This document shows positions 1 to 8,705 of a DNA stretch of 64,000 bases, in pieces. Each line of letters begins with the position of its first letter. The first letter of the stretch is position 1. The notes beneath the pieces were generated by a model. That model was not told where the DNA came from. It saw only the letters and a program-made list of their open reading frames with translations, and did no database searches. Position numbers and translations under genes: made by a program. Source of the stretch: a gamma proteobacterium symbiont of Stewartia floridana (GTDB taxonomy: Bacteria > Pseudomonadota > Gammaproteobacteria > Chromatiales > Chromatiaceae); NCBI GenBank assembly GCA_003676145.1, contig NAUB01000034.1, positions 1 through 64,000 on the forward strand, given 5' to 3'.

Positions 1-34
1 GTCGTTCATTTGGAATCACCAAACCTCTCTCCTC

Positions 35-55
35 GCGCCTTGATTGGCGCTTTTT
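35..55 (+). terminator. Rho-independent terminator of an upstream gene outside the window
   Basis: GCGCC and GGCGC form a stem around a TTGATT loop, followed by five T. No plus-strand gene precedes it inside the window, so it probably ends a transcript that starts before position 1. Confidence 0.5.
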
Positions 56-75
56 CAGGCACAACAGGGCCAATT

Positions 76-97
76 GGATTAGTGTTAACAGGCCCTA
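76..97 (-). repeat. GGGCCTGTTAAC-family intergenic repeat, near-full copy
   Basis: This is a minus-orientation copy with the arm GGATTAGTGTTAACAGGCCC followed by TA. It lies 14 bp past the stop of the minus-strand flippase-like gene. The same arm recurs at 23638 and 53170. Confidence 0.6.
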
Positions 98-110
98 GAT
101 CCAAGCGTCT

Positions 111-1103
111 CTAATTTTCCACATCAGGTGGCTGAAAGTTTTTATCTTTATCGATCAACTCCAATGATCCGATGATAATACCGCCGATCAGTACCGCAAA
201 CCAAAGTGTGGCCAGACGGCAGATCAGGGTGGCAGCGATCGCCGCCGAGGTATCGGCACCGATCAGTGTCAGTAGCAGCACCATCACCGCTTCAGTACCA
301 CCCAATCCACCCGGAATGAACGAAATGGCCCCCGCAAGCACACTGACAGAGTAGATACCGACCGCCATTTCAACCGAGGTCTCAATCTCAAGGGATTGCA
401 GGATCACATAGAAAGCCACACCCTCGGCAGCCCAGGCCACCAGTCCCAGACCAAGCCCCGCATAGAGTGGTCCCGAGCGCAGCAGAGTCGATGCGGAAAC
501 CAGCAGATCCAGAACCTTCAAACCGAAGTTACGCAACCTCTCGGAGCTCAGTTTATGCAGATTACGATTGATCAGCGCATGAAAGGATCTGGCATGGATG
601 AACGGTAACATGGCAAGAATGAAAACCGTTATGACGATCACCAGCCATTGATACTCGGGGAAAGTGATGGCTGCCACCAGCGCCAGCAGAACCATCGCAA
701 CCAGGTCGGTAAAGCGCTCTGTGAAAAAGGCTGCCAGACTGGCGGTATAGGAGACTCCGTGACGCTTCAGATAGAGCGAACGAACCGCCTCGCCCGCCTT
801 CCCCGGGGTGGTGGTGAAGGCGAAGCCACCAAGGTAGTAGGCAAAACTGCGCAACATCGGAATCCGGCTTTGCAGACGATTCAGATAGATTTCCCAGCGA
901 ATGAACCTCAGGCAGTAGTTGACCAGTGAGAGTCCCAAAACAATCACCCAATCCATCAGGCTGAGTTTGCCGAGGGATTCGGTAACCGCCTGGAAGTCGC
1001 TGGCAACCACGGAAACCCCATAGATAGCGATGGCAGCAAGAATCGACCAAAGCAGCGGTCGCATCAATCGTTGTTGCAGTTCGTTGCTTTGAGTCGTTGA
1101 CAT
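111..1103 (-). CDS. Flippase-like (UPF0104 / lysylphosphatidylglycerol synthase TM-domain) membrane protein
   Basis: This 330-residue integral membrane protein has about eight hydrophobic segments spread over its whole length. The family signature is visible around residues 55-125: a short motif with LRFIRWEIYL, then GGFAFTTTPGKAGEAVRS, then an ERFTDL segment. Family members resemble the membrane half of MprF and are thought to move lipids or lipid-linked sugars across the inner membrane; the substrate cannot be read here. It has its own ATG and no close operon partner. A GGGCCTGTTAAC-family repeat follows its stop. The family call is firm and the function is unknown. Confidence 0.8.
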   Translation of the reverse strand: MSTTQSNELQQRLMRPLLWSILAAIAIYGVSVVASDFQAVTESLGKLSLMDWVIVLGLSLVNYCLRFIRWEIYLNRLQSRIPMLRSFAYYLGGFAFTTTPGKAGEAVRSLYLKRHGVSYTASLAAFFTERFTDLVAMVLLALVAAITFPEYQWLVIVITVFILAMLPFIHARSFHALINRNLHKLSSERLRNFGLKVLDLLVSASTLLRSGPLYAGLGLGLVAWAAEGVAFYVILQSLEIETSVEMAVGIYSVSVLAGAISFIPGGLGGTEAVMVLLLTLIGADTSAAIAATLICRLATLWFAVLIGGIIIGSLELIDKDKNFQPPDVEN

Positions 1104-1397
1104 CTTGTAGGTTCTTTTATCGACCGATTATTCAGGTGGAAATCCATTCGAACAGGTGGGCAGCCAAGCCCTACGGCTTGATAGACATCAGCTCACGGCG
1201 CAGCCTGAATCTGAACCGGCAACTGAACAACAGACTGACAGCGAATGACAGCCCAACCCTCTATTCACCCGGCACTATACAGCGGCTTCAAGCCAACGGC
1301 AAACTGATTACAAATTAAAAAATATCTGTTAAATAAGTCACTTACAGCTAATGCAAATCCTCTCTGTCGATACCCTTTGCAACCCGCTTGAGGCCGC

Positions 1398-1856
1398 TCA
1401 ATAACGGAACCGCTCGATCACTTCGTAGCCGAACTCCGGCTTCCAGCCCCAGGAGTAGTTTCGCAGATCGTAGAGCGCCGCCCGTTCAGCTTCCCCGGCA
1501 GAGACTGGGCTGAAGCCACAACCGTAACTGGTTCGCGGCCGGCCTCTCAGGGTGGTGTAGACAGTCTTGACGATCACCAGATAGGCATGCGGGAGATCAC
1601 TACTGGCTTGAGCGTGTACATCCTGACCCTTTTTTCGAAAGCCCTGATCGAGCAGCCGTTTTTTCGCCTTCTCCATGGCCGACACTGCACTGTCGGAAAA
1701 CGATGCCTGCCACTCAATCGCCAGGGAGTCCCCTTGGCGTTTGGCGACCACACAGCTGCCACCTGCCCAAGCCGTCGTCAACAGCGACCACAACAACAGG
1801 ATCAGGATTGACCTGAACACCACACCGCTCGATAAAAATCGGTAACCGTCAATCAC
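1398..1856 (-). CDS. Small exported protein of unknown function, coupled to uup
   Basis: I do not recognise this 152-residue protein. I chose the GTG at 1856 because it overlaps the TGA stop of the upstream uup gene, a typical translational-coupling arrangement. A longer frame from 1910 would overlap uup further. After the start come about 20 residues rich in L, I and W ending in a TAWA-like site, which reads as a Sec signal peptide, so the mature product is probably periplasmic. The mature part has several aromatic residues near the end (SWGWKPEFGYEVIERFRY) and three Cys. A still later GTG would give a tighter signal peptide. Confidence 0.55.
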   Translation of the reverse strand: MIDGYRFLSSGVVFRSILILLLWSLLTTAWAGGSCVVAKRQGDSLAIEWQASFSDSAVSAMEKAKKRLLDQGFRKKGQDVHAQASSDLPHAYLVIVKTVYTTLRGRPRTSYGCGFSPVSAGEAERAALYDLRNYSWGWKPEFGYEVIERFRY

Positions 1857-3747
1857 CCGCTTTGAATGTCTCGAGTTCTTCCCAACGCGCATAGGCCTGC
1901 TCCAGGTCATGTTCCACCTCTGTCATCTGCTGCTGCAGTTCAACGACCTGCTCTCCTTCGCCAGTCTGATAGAGATCCGGATCGCTCAGCTGCTGCTGCA
2001 AGCCGCTGAGGGATTGCTCCAGCTGTTCAATCTGTTGCGGCAATTGATCCAACTCCCGCTGATCTTTATAACTCAACTTTGTTGTTCTGTTTTTCGGCTT
2101 CTGCCGTTGAGACTTGATCTTTTCCTGAGCGGCATTGTCATTACTGATTCTAGTCTGCTTCTGTTTTTGCTCCCAATCACTGTAACCACCAACGGACTCG
2201 GTGACTCTACCCTCCCCTTCGAAAATCAGACAGCTGGTCACAGAGTGGTCAAGAAACTCCCGATCATGACTGACCAGCAGCAGCGTTCCCTGATAACTCA
2301 CCAGCAACTCTTCAAGCAGTTCCAGGGTTTCGATATCCAGATCATTGGTCGGTTCATCAAGCACCAGAACATTGGCCGGTTTGGTAAACAGTTTGGCCAG
2401 CAGAAGACGGTTTCGTTCTCCACCTGAGAGGGCGTCCACCGGTGCTCTTGCCCGTTCGGGGGTGAAGAGAAAATCCTGCAGATAGGAGATGATATGTTTG
2501 CTTTTACCATCGATCTCCACCTTATCGCTGCCGCCACCCACATTCTCCTGCACCGACAGGGATTCATTTAACTGACTGCGCAGTTGATCGAAATAGGCGA
2601 CCTGAATCTGTGTGCCGAGTTTCACCTGACCCTGCGCCGGCTGCAGCTGGCCAAGCAACAGATTCAGCAGTGTCGTCTTACCCGAACCGTTGGGTCCGAT
2701 AATACCGACCCGGTCACCGCGCATGATGGTGGTGGAGAGTCCCCGGATGATCGGTTCTCCTTCCCAGGAGTAGCTCACGTCATCGACCTCAACCACCAGT
2801 TTTCCCGATCGCTCGGCGGACTGCAGCTGCATCTTCACCTGACCCATGCTGCTGCGACGTTTACTTCGCTCATCCCGCATCGATTTGAGCTGTCTCACTC
2901 GTCCCTCATTGCGGGTACGCCTTGCCTTGATGCCCTGGCGTATCCAGATCTCCTCCTGCGCCAGCTTTTTATCGAAACGGGCATTGGCCAGCGCCTCCGC
3001 ATTCAGCATCTCCTCCTTGCGGCGCAGAAAGTTGTCGTAGTCGCCGGGCCAGTCGGTCAATTCACCCCGGTCGAGTTCCAGGATCCGGCTTGCCAGTCGA
3101 CGCAGAAAGGCCCGATCATGGGTTACGAACAGCACTGCACCGGAGAATCCCAACAACAGATTCTCCATCCAGTCGATCGCCTCGATATCGAGATGGTTGG
3201 TCGGTTCGTCGAGTAACAGCAGATCGGGCTCGGCCACCAATGCCTGCGCCAGCAGCACCCGTCGCTTCATACCACCGGAGAGTTCACTGAACTGTGCATC
3301 CGCATCCAGACCGGTTCGGGAGATCGTGGTTTCAACCCGCTGTTCCAGTTGCCAGCCACCAGCGGCCTCAAGATCGTGTTGGGCTTTCGCCAGGCTGTCG
3401 AGCAGCGACTGGTCCCCTTCCGCCAGACGATGGCTGATGCGATGATAGGTCTTGAGTTTTTCAGCCAGATTGCCAATACCGTCCGCCACCAGATCAAAGA
3501 CCGTGCCTTCGACATCCTGCGGCACCTCCTGAATCAGTCTTGCGACACTGACGCCATTACTGACCACCCGCTCCCCATCGTCTGCCTGTTGGCTACCCAT
3601 GATCACTTTCATCAGGGTCGATTTGCCCATGCCGTTTCGACCCAGCAAAGCGATACGCTCACCCTTCTCGATACTCAGCTCGATACCATCCAGCAATGGG
3701 GCATCGCCAAAGCTCAGATGGAGATTGCGCAGGGTGATTAAAGGCAT
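1849..3747 (-). CDS. uup: ABC-F family ATPase Uup
   Basis: This is a 632-residue soluble protein with two ABC ATPase domains and no membrane segments. Domain 1 has the Walker A GRNGMGKST near residue 37 and the signature LSGGMKRR. Domain 2 has GPNGSGKTT near residue 353 and LSGGERNR. The charged inter-domain linker and a C-terminal coiled coil rich in Q, E and L (about residues 555-625) are typical of Uup rather than EttA or YheS. ABC-F proteins act on ribosomes; Uup has also been linked to suppression of transposon precise excision. The stop overlaps the start of the next small exported protein. Confidence 0.93.
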   Translation of the reverse strand: MPLITLRNLHLSFGDAPLLDGIELSIEKGERIALLGRNGMGKSTLMKVIMGSQQADDGERVVSNGVSVARLIQEVPQDVEGTVFDLVADGIGNLAEKLKTYHRISHRLAEGDQSLLDSLAKAQHDLEAAGGWQLEQRVETTISRTGLDADAQFSELSGGMKRRVLLAQALVAEPDLLLLDEPTNHLDIEAIDWMENLLLGFSGAVLFVTHDRAFLRRLASRILELDRGELTDWPGDYDNFLRRKEEMLNAEALANARFDKKLAQEEIWIRQGIKARRTRNEGRVRQLKSMRDERSKRRSSMGQVKMQLQSAERSGKLVVEVDDVSYSWEGEPIIRGLSTTIMRGDRVGIIGPNGSGKTTLLNLLLGQLQPAQGQVKLGTQIQVAYFDQLRSQLNESLSVQENVGGGSDKVEIDGKSKHIISYLQDFLFTPERARAPVDALSGGERNRLLLAKLFTKPANVLVLDEPTNDLDIETLELLEELLVSYQGTLLLVSHDREFLDHSVTSCLIFEGEGRVTESVGGYSDWEQKQKQTRISNDNAAQEKIKSQRQKPKNRTTKLSYKDQRELDQLPQQIEQLEQSLSGLQQQLSDPDLYQTGEGEQVVELQQQMTEVEHDLEQAYARWEELETFKAGD

Positions 3748-3873
3748 CGAATTTCCTATTGTAAAGGCTAATGATCTATATCAAGAAAAGTAATTGAGCC
3801 AAATTTTGCTCTGCACCATAATAGGTCACGCTGTTTGCATCAAGCAGGCTCAAAGGTGACAGAAAGCTTAAGG

Positions 3874-3888
3874 GTTAGCAGGCCCTAG
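3874..3888 (-). repeat. GGGCCTGTTAAC-family repeat, partial copy
   Basis: GTTAGCAGGCCCTAG lies between divergent uup and the TrpB2-like gene. It matches the 3' half of the minus-orientation arm with one change. Confidence 0.45.
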
Positions 3889-4004
3889 CTTAGCGATTGA
3901 TTGACGAATTGGCACGCCATTTATCTACCGCAGCGATGCGATTGAGAGGTGGCCGACTTCTTAGATGGCTACCCAGTTGGCCATTCATCTGGAGAGAATA
4001 GAGA

Positions 4005-5354
4005 ATGAAAACCAAGATTCTGCTTAAAGAAGCAGAAATGCCGACCCATTGGTACAACGTTGTGGCGGACATGCCCAACCCACCGGCCGCAATCCTTGCA
4101 CCCGATGGCAGTCCGGTGACACCGGATGCACTGAGTGCAATTTTCCCAGATGCCATCATCGAACAGGAAGTCAGCGCAGAGCGTTGGATTCCAATACCGG
4201 AGGAGGTAAGGGAAGTACTCACGCTCTGGCGCCCATCACCACTCTATCGGGCCGAACGACTGGAACAGGCCCTGAATACTCCAGCGAAGATCTATTTCAA
4301 GAACGAAGCCGTCAGCCCCGCCGGCTCACACAAGCCGAACACGGCGGTCGCTCAGGCATTCTACAACAAACAACAGGGCATCAAGCGCCTGACCACCGAA
4401 ACCGGCGCCGGTCAGTGGGGCTGTTCGATCGCTCTGGCCGGCCAGATGTTCGGCCTCGATGTCAGGGTCTTTATGGTGAAGGTCAGTTACGGTCAGAAAC
4501 CCTACCGCCGCTCAATGATGCAGACCTGGGGCGCCGAGGTCTTCCCCAGCCCCACCGATATGACTCAGTCGGGTAGGCATATTCTGGAGAAGCATCCGGA
4601 CTCCGCAGGCTCTCTGGGGATCGCCATCTCAGAAGCGGTGGAAGAGGCAGCCGGCCGCGCCGACACCAATTACGCATTGGGATCGGTGCTCAACCATGTG
4701 ATCCTGCATCAGACCATCATTGGTGAAGAGGCTAAAAAGCAGTTCGAAATGATCGGTGAATACCCCGATATGATCTTTGCCCCCTGTGGTGGTGGCTCCA
4801 ACTTCGCCGGCGTGGCATTTCCATTTTTTGCCGATAAGGCGAGTGGCAAAGAGGTGGAGCTGGTTGCCGTCGAACCGACCTCCTGCCCGACGTTGACAAA
4901 AGGTGTCTATGCCTATGATTTCGGTGATACCGAAGGTCTCACCCCGCTGACCAAAATGTATACCCTTGGTCACGATTTCATGCCACCGGGAATCCACGCC
5001 GGCGGCTTGCGATATCATGGTGAATCGGCACTGGTCAGTCAGCTCTACAATGAGGGGCTGTTGAGTGCGGTGGCAATTCCCCAGCTGGAGACATTCGAAG
5101 CGGGCGTGCTGTTTGCCAAAACCCAGGGCATTATTCCAGCGCCCGAATCATGCCACGGGGTGGCGGCGACGATCCGGGAAGCCAAACGCTGTGCTGAGAC
5201 CGGCGAGCCCAAAACCCTGCTGTTCAATCTCTCCGGTCATGGCCACTTCGACATGAGCTCATACGATCGCTATTTCAAGGGTGAGCTGGAGGATTATGAC
5301 TATCCGGATGAGGCGATCCAGGAGTCCCTCGCCAACCTACCCAAAGTCGGTTAA
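4005..5354 (+). CDS. TrpB2-type tryptophan synthase beta-like PLP enzyme
   Basis: This 449-residue fold-type II PLP enzyme belongs to the TrpB2 branch, which is longer than ordinary TrpB (about 400 residues). The Schiff-base lysine is K110 in SPAGSHKPNTA. The glycine-rich phosphate loop CGGGSNFAGV lies near residue 262, and the GAGQWG segment is present. TrpB2 proteins condense indole with serine or act as serine-deaminating paralogues, and often function without TrpA. No trpA is adjacent, and the gene stands alone with a GGAGAG ribosome site. The TAA stop lies inside a GGGCCTGTTAAC-family repeat. The family is certain; the in vivo reaction is not. Confidence 0.88.
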   Translation: MKTKILLKEAEMPTHWYNVVADMPNPPAAILAPDGSPVTPDALSAIFPDAIIEQEVSAERWIPIPEEVREVLTLWRPSPLYRAERLEQALNTPAKIYFKNEAVSPAGSHKPNTAVAQAFYNKQQGIKRLTTETGAGQWGCSIALAGQMFGLDVRVFMVKVSYGQKPYRRSMMQTWGAEVFPSPTDMTQSGRHILEKHPDSAGSLGIAISEAVEEAAGRADTNYALGSVLNHVILHQTIIGEEAKKQFEMIGEYPDMIFAPCGGGSNFAGVAFPFFADKASGKEVELVAVEPTSCPTLTKGVYAYDFGDTEGLTPLTKMYTLGHDFMPPGIHAGGLRYHGESALVSQLYNEGLLSAVAIPQLETFEAGVLFAKTQGIIPAPESCHGVAATIREAKRCAETGEPKTLLFNLSGHGHFDMSSYDRYFKGELEDYDYPDEAIQESLANLPKVG

Positions 5355-5363
5355 CAGGCTCTA
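5350..5363 (-). repeat. GGGCCTGTTAAC-family repeat, partial, spanning the trpB2 stop
   Basis: GTTAACAGGCTCTA starts at 5350 and contains the TAA stop (5352-5354) of the upstream gene. One base differs from the consensus GGCCCTA. Confidence 0.5.
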
Positions 5364-5369
5364 AAAGAA

Positions 5370-5447
5370 TTAAAACCGCGAATGAACGCCAATCACCGCA
5401 AAATGCCGCAAAGGCATTGATGGTGATTGGCGTTCATTGACGGTTAA
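5370..5447. repeat. Palindromic GAACGC-type intergenic element (78 bp)
   Basis: The left arm at 5370-5399 carries GAATGAACGCCAATCACCGC. The right arm at 5421-5447 is close to its reverse complement, and about 21 bp separate them. The element sits between two convergent genes and could fold as a long stem in RNA from either strand. Related sequences occur at 18121, 21930, 29783 and 60468. Confidence 0.7.
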
Positions 5448-5496
5448 TCTCGACCTCAAGGGCGTGCGATTTCACAAATCCTTTGGCGCACGTCTG

Positions 5497-5508
5497 GGGC
5501 CTGTTAAA
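5497..5508 (+). repeat. GGGCCTGTTAAC-family repeat, partial, spanning the response-regulator stop
   Basis: GGGCCTGTTAAA carries the TAA stop (5504-5506 on the minus strand) of the response-regulator gene. It is one of three gene ends formed by this repeat. Confidence 0.5.
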
Positions 5509-6499
5509 TAGTCTGATTCGATTCCCAGGCCATCAGCAGTCGACTGACTGTAACAGCGGCCTCCTCCTTGACCACTTCATAGCCACTCTCCTGGACGGTT
5601 TCAATCAACTGATGAAGTCCGTTGATCAAAGGCTGCAGGCGTTCACGCTCACCCTGTTTATCCAATAAGCGCTGTACGTCGGAGATGCGCTGATTGACCA
5701 CTTCAACCATCAGATTGATATTCTCTTTCCAGCGATGATAACGATCATCATCATGGATAGGCATGTTACGCACCAGCAGAGAGACAGATTCCGTATTGAT
5801 CAAGGTACGATGACCGAAGTCGATAATCCGCCCCTTCTCATACATACTCTCCATCATCTCCTGGTCCAGCACACCGACCTCGCCGGCATGGGAAAAATAG
5901 TGGCCACTGGGAATCATGCGTACGATCACCCGCAGACCGAAACGCTCCAGAGTCACCAGCATCTGTTCGCCCAGGGAACGAATGTCATCGCACTCCAACG
6001 TGCGGCCGATAAACTTGGCTATCTCTGCCAATTCAGTGGACAACGCCAGAGACTCCTCCATCTCTTCACGAACCAGAACAGAGCGTTGTTTGGCATTCTG
6101 CAGATCATGCCGATTGTTCAATGCAACCCGGATCTTGAGCAGTAACTCTTCCGCATCGTAGGGTTTGGCCACATAGTCATCCGCACCGGCCCGATAGCCG
6201 GCCAGCCGTTCACTCAATCTTGACAGGGCGGAGACAAAGATCACCGGTATCTCCGATGTGGCCGGATTGGCTTTGATGATACGGCAGACGGTCAGACCAT
6301 CCATCATCGGCATATCCACATCCAGCAGTATCAGATCCGGCGTTGCATCCGCCAACTGATCCAGACAGGCCTGCCCGGTGGAGGCTAGAGAAACCTGGTA
6401 ATTGAACTTCAGGATCAGCTGCAAACTGTCCAGATTGGCCTGCTGATCATCCACGACCAGAATATGTTGCGCCGCACTACCCTGTTGTTGACGACTCAT
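5504..6499 (-). CDS. Response regulator with an uncharacterised C-terminal output region
   Basis: An N-terminal receiver domain covers about residues 12-130. It has the acidic pair VVDD, a phospho-acceptor in LLDVDMPMMDG, and the lysine in VAKPYDAEELL. The remaining 200 residues hold a helical linker, a possible sensor-like region with IVRMIPSGHYFSHAGEVG, and a C-terminal coiled coil. No HTH, GGDEF, HD-GYP or kinase motif is visible. I chose the ATG at 6499 (331 residues); a GTG at 6514 adds five. No cognate kinase is adjacent. The C-terminal part resembles the output of other receiver-plus-helical proteins that act by protein contact, which is inference. Confidence 0.75.
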   Translation of the reverse strand: MSRQQQGSAAQHILVVDDQQANLDSLQLILKFNYQVSLASTGQACLDQLADATPDLILLDVDMPMMDGLTVCRIIKANPATSEIPVIFVSALSRLSERLAGYRAGADDYVAKPYDAEELLLKIRVALNNRHDLQNAKQRSVLVREEMEESLALSTELAEIAKFIGRTLECDDIRSLGEQMLVTLERFGLRVIVRMIPSGHYFSHAGEVGVLDQEMMESMYEKGRIIDFGHRTLINTESVSLLVRNMPIHDDDRYHRWKENINLMVEVVNQRISDVQRLLDKQGERERLQPLINGLHQLIETVQESGYEVVKEEAAVTVSRLLMAWESNQTI

Positions 6500-6514
6500 G
6501 GCCAGAGCCCCCAC

Positions 6515-7042
6515 GGCTCATCCAAAGCAACAGCGGATTCCGCTGCGGACAGCACGAATGCCTGATCCACCCTGCGGATGCAATGCTTCAACCCCACTTT
6601 CCCAGTTAAGCGCATGTTTTTTTATCCCTGAATTAACTCCGGCTTTTGCTATGGAAAACAGTTTTCATACAGGTTCAACCATACACCTCAGCCCAAACCG
6701 GTTCCACAGTCAGATAAAAATTCACTGCCTTTGAATGCCGGTTCTGGTATGGTTGACTGTGCAGCTGTGTTTTATATTCCTAAGGTAAAAACCAGTTTAC
6801 AGAGTCGGGAATAAAATTCCTAACCCGGATTGCAGATTGCAACAGGCTTGACCAACCGGGGAACTAAAACCAGCTGCTTGATGACTGTTTAGGTACTGAC
6901 AATAAACAAGTTACCGGTTCTACTGGAGAGATCTGGCGGATAAAGGGTACCGAATGACTGTCAACTGCGGATTATCAGAAGCCCGCAGTTGATCGTGCTA
7001 ACAGTTGCCTGATGGCCGTTAATTTTATGTGGTAAAGAAATT
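6515..7042. other. 528-bp intergenic region between divergent regulators
   Basis: No convincing coding frame, terminator or RNA gene is seen. It must hold promoters for the response regulator (minus) and the Crp/Fnr gene (plus). I found no TTGA-N6-TCAA box in it. Confidence 0.4.
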
Positions 7043-7750
7043 ATGGTTAAGATCGTTTCCTTCAAGGAAGCCAGGGATGGGGTTGCTGACTGTCTGAAAT
7101 GCTCTCTGCGTGAGTCGGTTCTGTTCGCCGACCTGAAAGAGGAGGATTTCGAAAAACTGCACGACCCGATTGATCAATATACCCTTCCGGTTGGATCCAC
7201 GCTCTATCATTCCGGCGACAAAGGCGATCGTATGTACACCGTTCGCTCCGGCATACTAAAGCTTGTCCAGTACCTGCCGGATGGCAGTCAGCGGATCGTC
7301 CGCCTGATCCGCAGCACCGACATCACCGGTCTGGAGTGCATCCTGGGCGAAGCCTATCAACACGATGCGGTCGTACTGCAGGAGACAGAGGTCTGCGCCC
7401 TGCCGGTACGGGTGGTGGATAATCTCAGTAAAGAGAACCCGGCCCTCCACCTGGAACTGCTGAACCGTTGGCAGCGGGCGCTCAAGGAGGCGGATGCCTG
7501 GCTAACCGAGCTCTCCACCGGATCGGCGAAACAGCGGGTCGCGCGCCTGCTGTTGAGACTGGTGAAAGATACCCATGAGAGCCAGTGCAGTCTGTTCGCC
7601 AGAGAGGACATGGGAGCCATGCTGGGAATCACCACCGAGACGGCCAGTCGCACCATCGCGGAGTTCAAGCGCCAGAGCCTGCTGATCGAAACGGCACCGA
7701 ATCAATTCCTGCTGGATATCCCCAATCTGCATCGAATCGCTGAGGATTGA
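7043..7750 (+). CDS. Crp/Fnr-family transcription regulator with three FNR-like cysteines
   Basis: This 235-residue regulator has a cyclic-nucleotide-binding-type beta barrel (about residues 25-140) and a C-terminal winged helix with recognition segment GITTETASRTIAEFKRQ. The N-terminus has C17-x2-C20, and C118 lies in the sequence ETEVCALPV. These align with FNR C20, C23 and C122 by spacing and context. The position matching FNR C29 is a valine (V26), so a standard [4Fe-4S] site looks incomplete. C99 is a possible substitute. It is followed by a DUF6858-like gene and a NifX-like gene on the same strand. A redox or oxygen role is plausible; nothing here identifies the ligand. Confidence 0.85.
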   Translation: MVKIVSFKEARDGVADCLKCSLRESVLFADLKEEDFEKLHDPIDQYTLPVGSTLYHSGDKGDRMYTVRSGILKLVQYLPDGSQRIVRLIRSTDITGLECILGEAYQHDAVVLQETEVCALPVRVVDNLSKENPALHLELLNRWQRALKEADAWLTELSTGSAKQRVARLLLRLVKDTHESQCSLFAREDMGAMLGITTETASRTIAEFKRQSLLIETAPNQFLLDIPNLHRIAED

Positions 7751-7843
7751 TCATTTTCAATGCTTTAGACCGGCCCTGTCAGTACATTTCCAGGACAATC
7801 AACTGTTCTGCCATCAGACTGCGATGGTGCATGGAGATGTCAC

Positions 7844-8278
7844 TTGCAACAAGTCGTCAAGGAAATCGAACTTCCGGTATTTTCACTCCAGATCGATTCC
7901 GATGAGTGTCGCTTCGACACGATTGAAGAGATTATCGCCTACTTTGAAGCAGAGATATCGGCCCATAAGGCCGCAGAGTTCATCGCCACCTTCGATCACA
8001 GGAAGCACACATCAGAGCTCCCTGAGGGGCAACTGGCAGATGGTATCCTGGCCGCTTACAATCTGGTGTTCTGTTTCGGCTTCACCCTGCAGACCCCGGA
8101 ACAACTGGCCTGCAGACCCAGGTCGATCGGCGTCTGTCAGATGAATGACCAGATCGTCGTCTCTTTTCTTGAATCTCCCATGCCGGTCGCCAATGCCCTG
8201 ATGGAGAAGTGGGCCAAATCGCTGCTGATTGAGAATGATTCGACCACCCCCCATTTCAAGCGCACCTCAGCGAAGTAG
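7844..8278 (+). CDS. Small conserved protein, DUF6858-like
   Basis: This 144-residue soluble protein starts at a TTG and has no signal peptide or membrane segment. Segments such as ELPVFSLQID, IIAYFEAEISAHKAAEFIATFDH and RPRSIGV look like the family I remember as DUF6858; that assignment is from memory and unverified. The function is unknown. It lies 93 bp after the Crp/Fnr gene and 30 bp before the NifX-like gene, so the three may be co-expressed. No catalytic motif is obvious. Confidence 0.65.
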   Translation: MQQVVKEIELPVFSLQIDSDECRFDTIEEIIAYFEAEISAHKAAEFIATFDHRKHTSELPEGQLADGILAAYNLVFCFGFTLQTPEQLACRPRSIGVCQMNDQIVVSFLESPMPVANALMEKWAKSLLIENDSTTPHFKRTSAK

Positions 8279-8308
8279 ATTGCGTGACTGAAAACCTGCC
8301 CGATCAAG

Positions 8309-8689
8309 ATGATAAAAATTGCCGTAACCAGTCAGAACTTCCGTACCATCACACCGCATGCGGGGAAGTGCCGTCGTTTTCTGATCCTGGGCAGAAATGA
8401 ACAGGGAGAACTGGTTGAACTCGACCGGCTTGATCTGCCGAAAGAGATGTCCATGCATGAGTTCAAGGGGTTGCGGCACCCGCTTTTTGACTCAGACATC
8501 CTGTTGACCGCCAGTGCGGGCCAGGGCTTTGTCAGGCGCCTGCAACAGGAGCAGGTGCAGGTGATCTGTACCAGTGAGACAGATCCCTATCGCGCCGCAG
8601 AGACTTTTCTGCAGGGCCAGCCTCTGCCGGTGGCGGACGCTCATGTCCACCACCAGCAGAGTCGCCCGATCATGCCGAAACTTGGTTAA
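8309..8689 (+). CDS. NifX/NifB-C-terminal/NafY-like cofactor-carrier domain protein
   Basis: This 126-residue protein is essentially one dinitrogenase iron-molybdenum cofactor-type domain. It opens with KIAVTSQNFRTITPHAGKCRRF and contains ASAGQGFVRRLQQEQVQV and a typical SETDPYRAAETFL segment. Such domains bind Fe-S or Fe-Mo-type clusters, but stand-alone members in non-diazotrophs have other, mostly unknown roles. No nif gene is in the window. The TAA stop is formed within the repeat GTTAACTGGCCCTAGA. Confidence 0.75.
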   Translation: MIKIAVTSQNFRTITPHAGKCRRFLILGRNEQGELVELDRLDLPKEMSMHEFKGLRHPLFDSDILLTASAGQGFVRRLQQEQVQVICTSETDPYRAAETFLQGQPLPVADAHVHHQQSRPIMPKLG

Positions 8690-8700
8690 CTGGCCCTAGA
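8685..8700 (-). repeat. GGGCCTGTTAAC-family repeat, partial, spanning the nifX-like stop
   Basis: GTTAACTGGCCCTAGA contains the TAA stop (8687-8689) of the plus-strand gene. It also separates that gene from the convergent GlcG-like gene by only 16 bp. Confidence 0.5.
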
Positions 8701-8705
8701 GCAAT

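Noticed and set aside
1104-1397. Possible short gene between the flippase-like gene and the small exported protein gene
   Set aside because: The only frame is about 73 codons, lacks a ribosome site and has no protein-like features.
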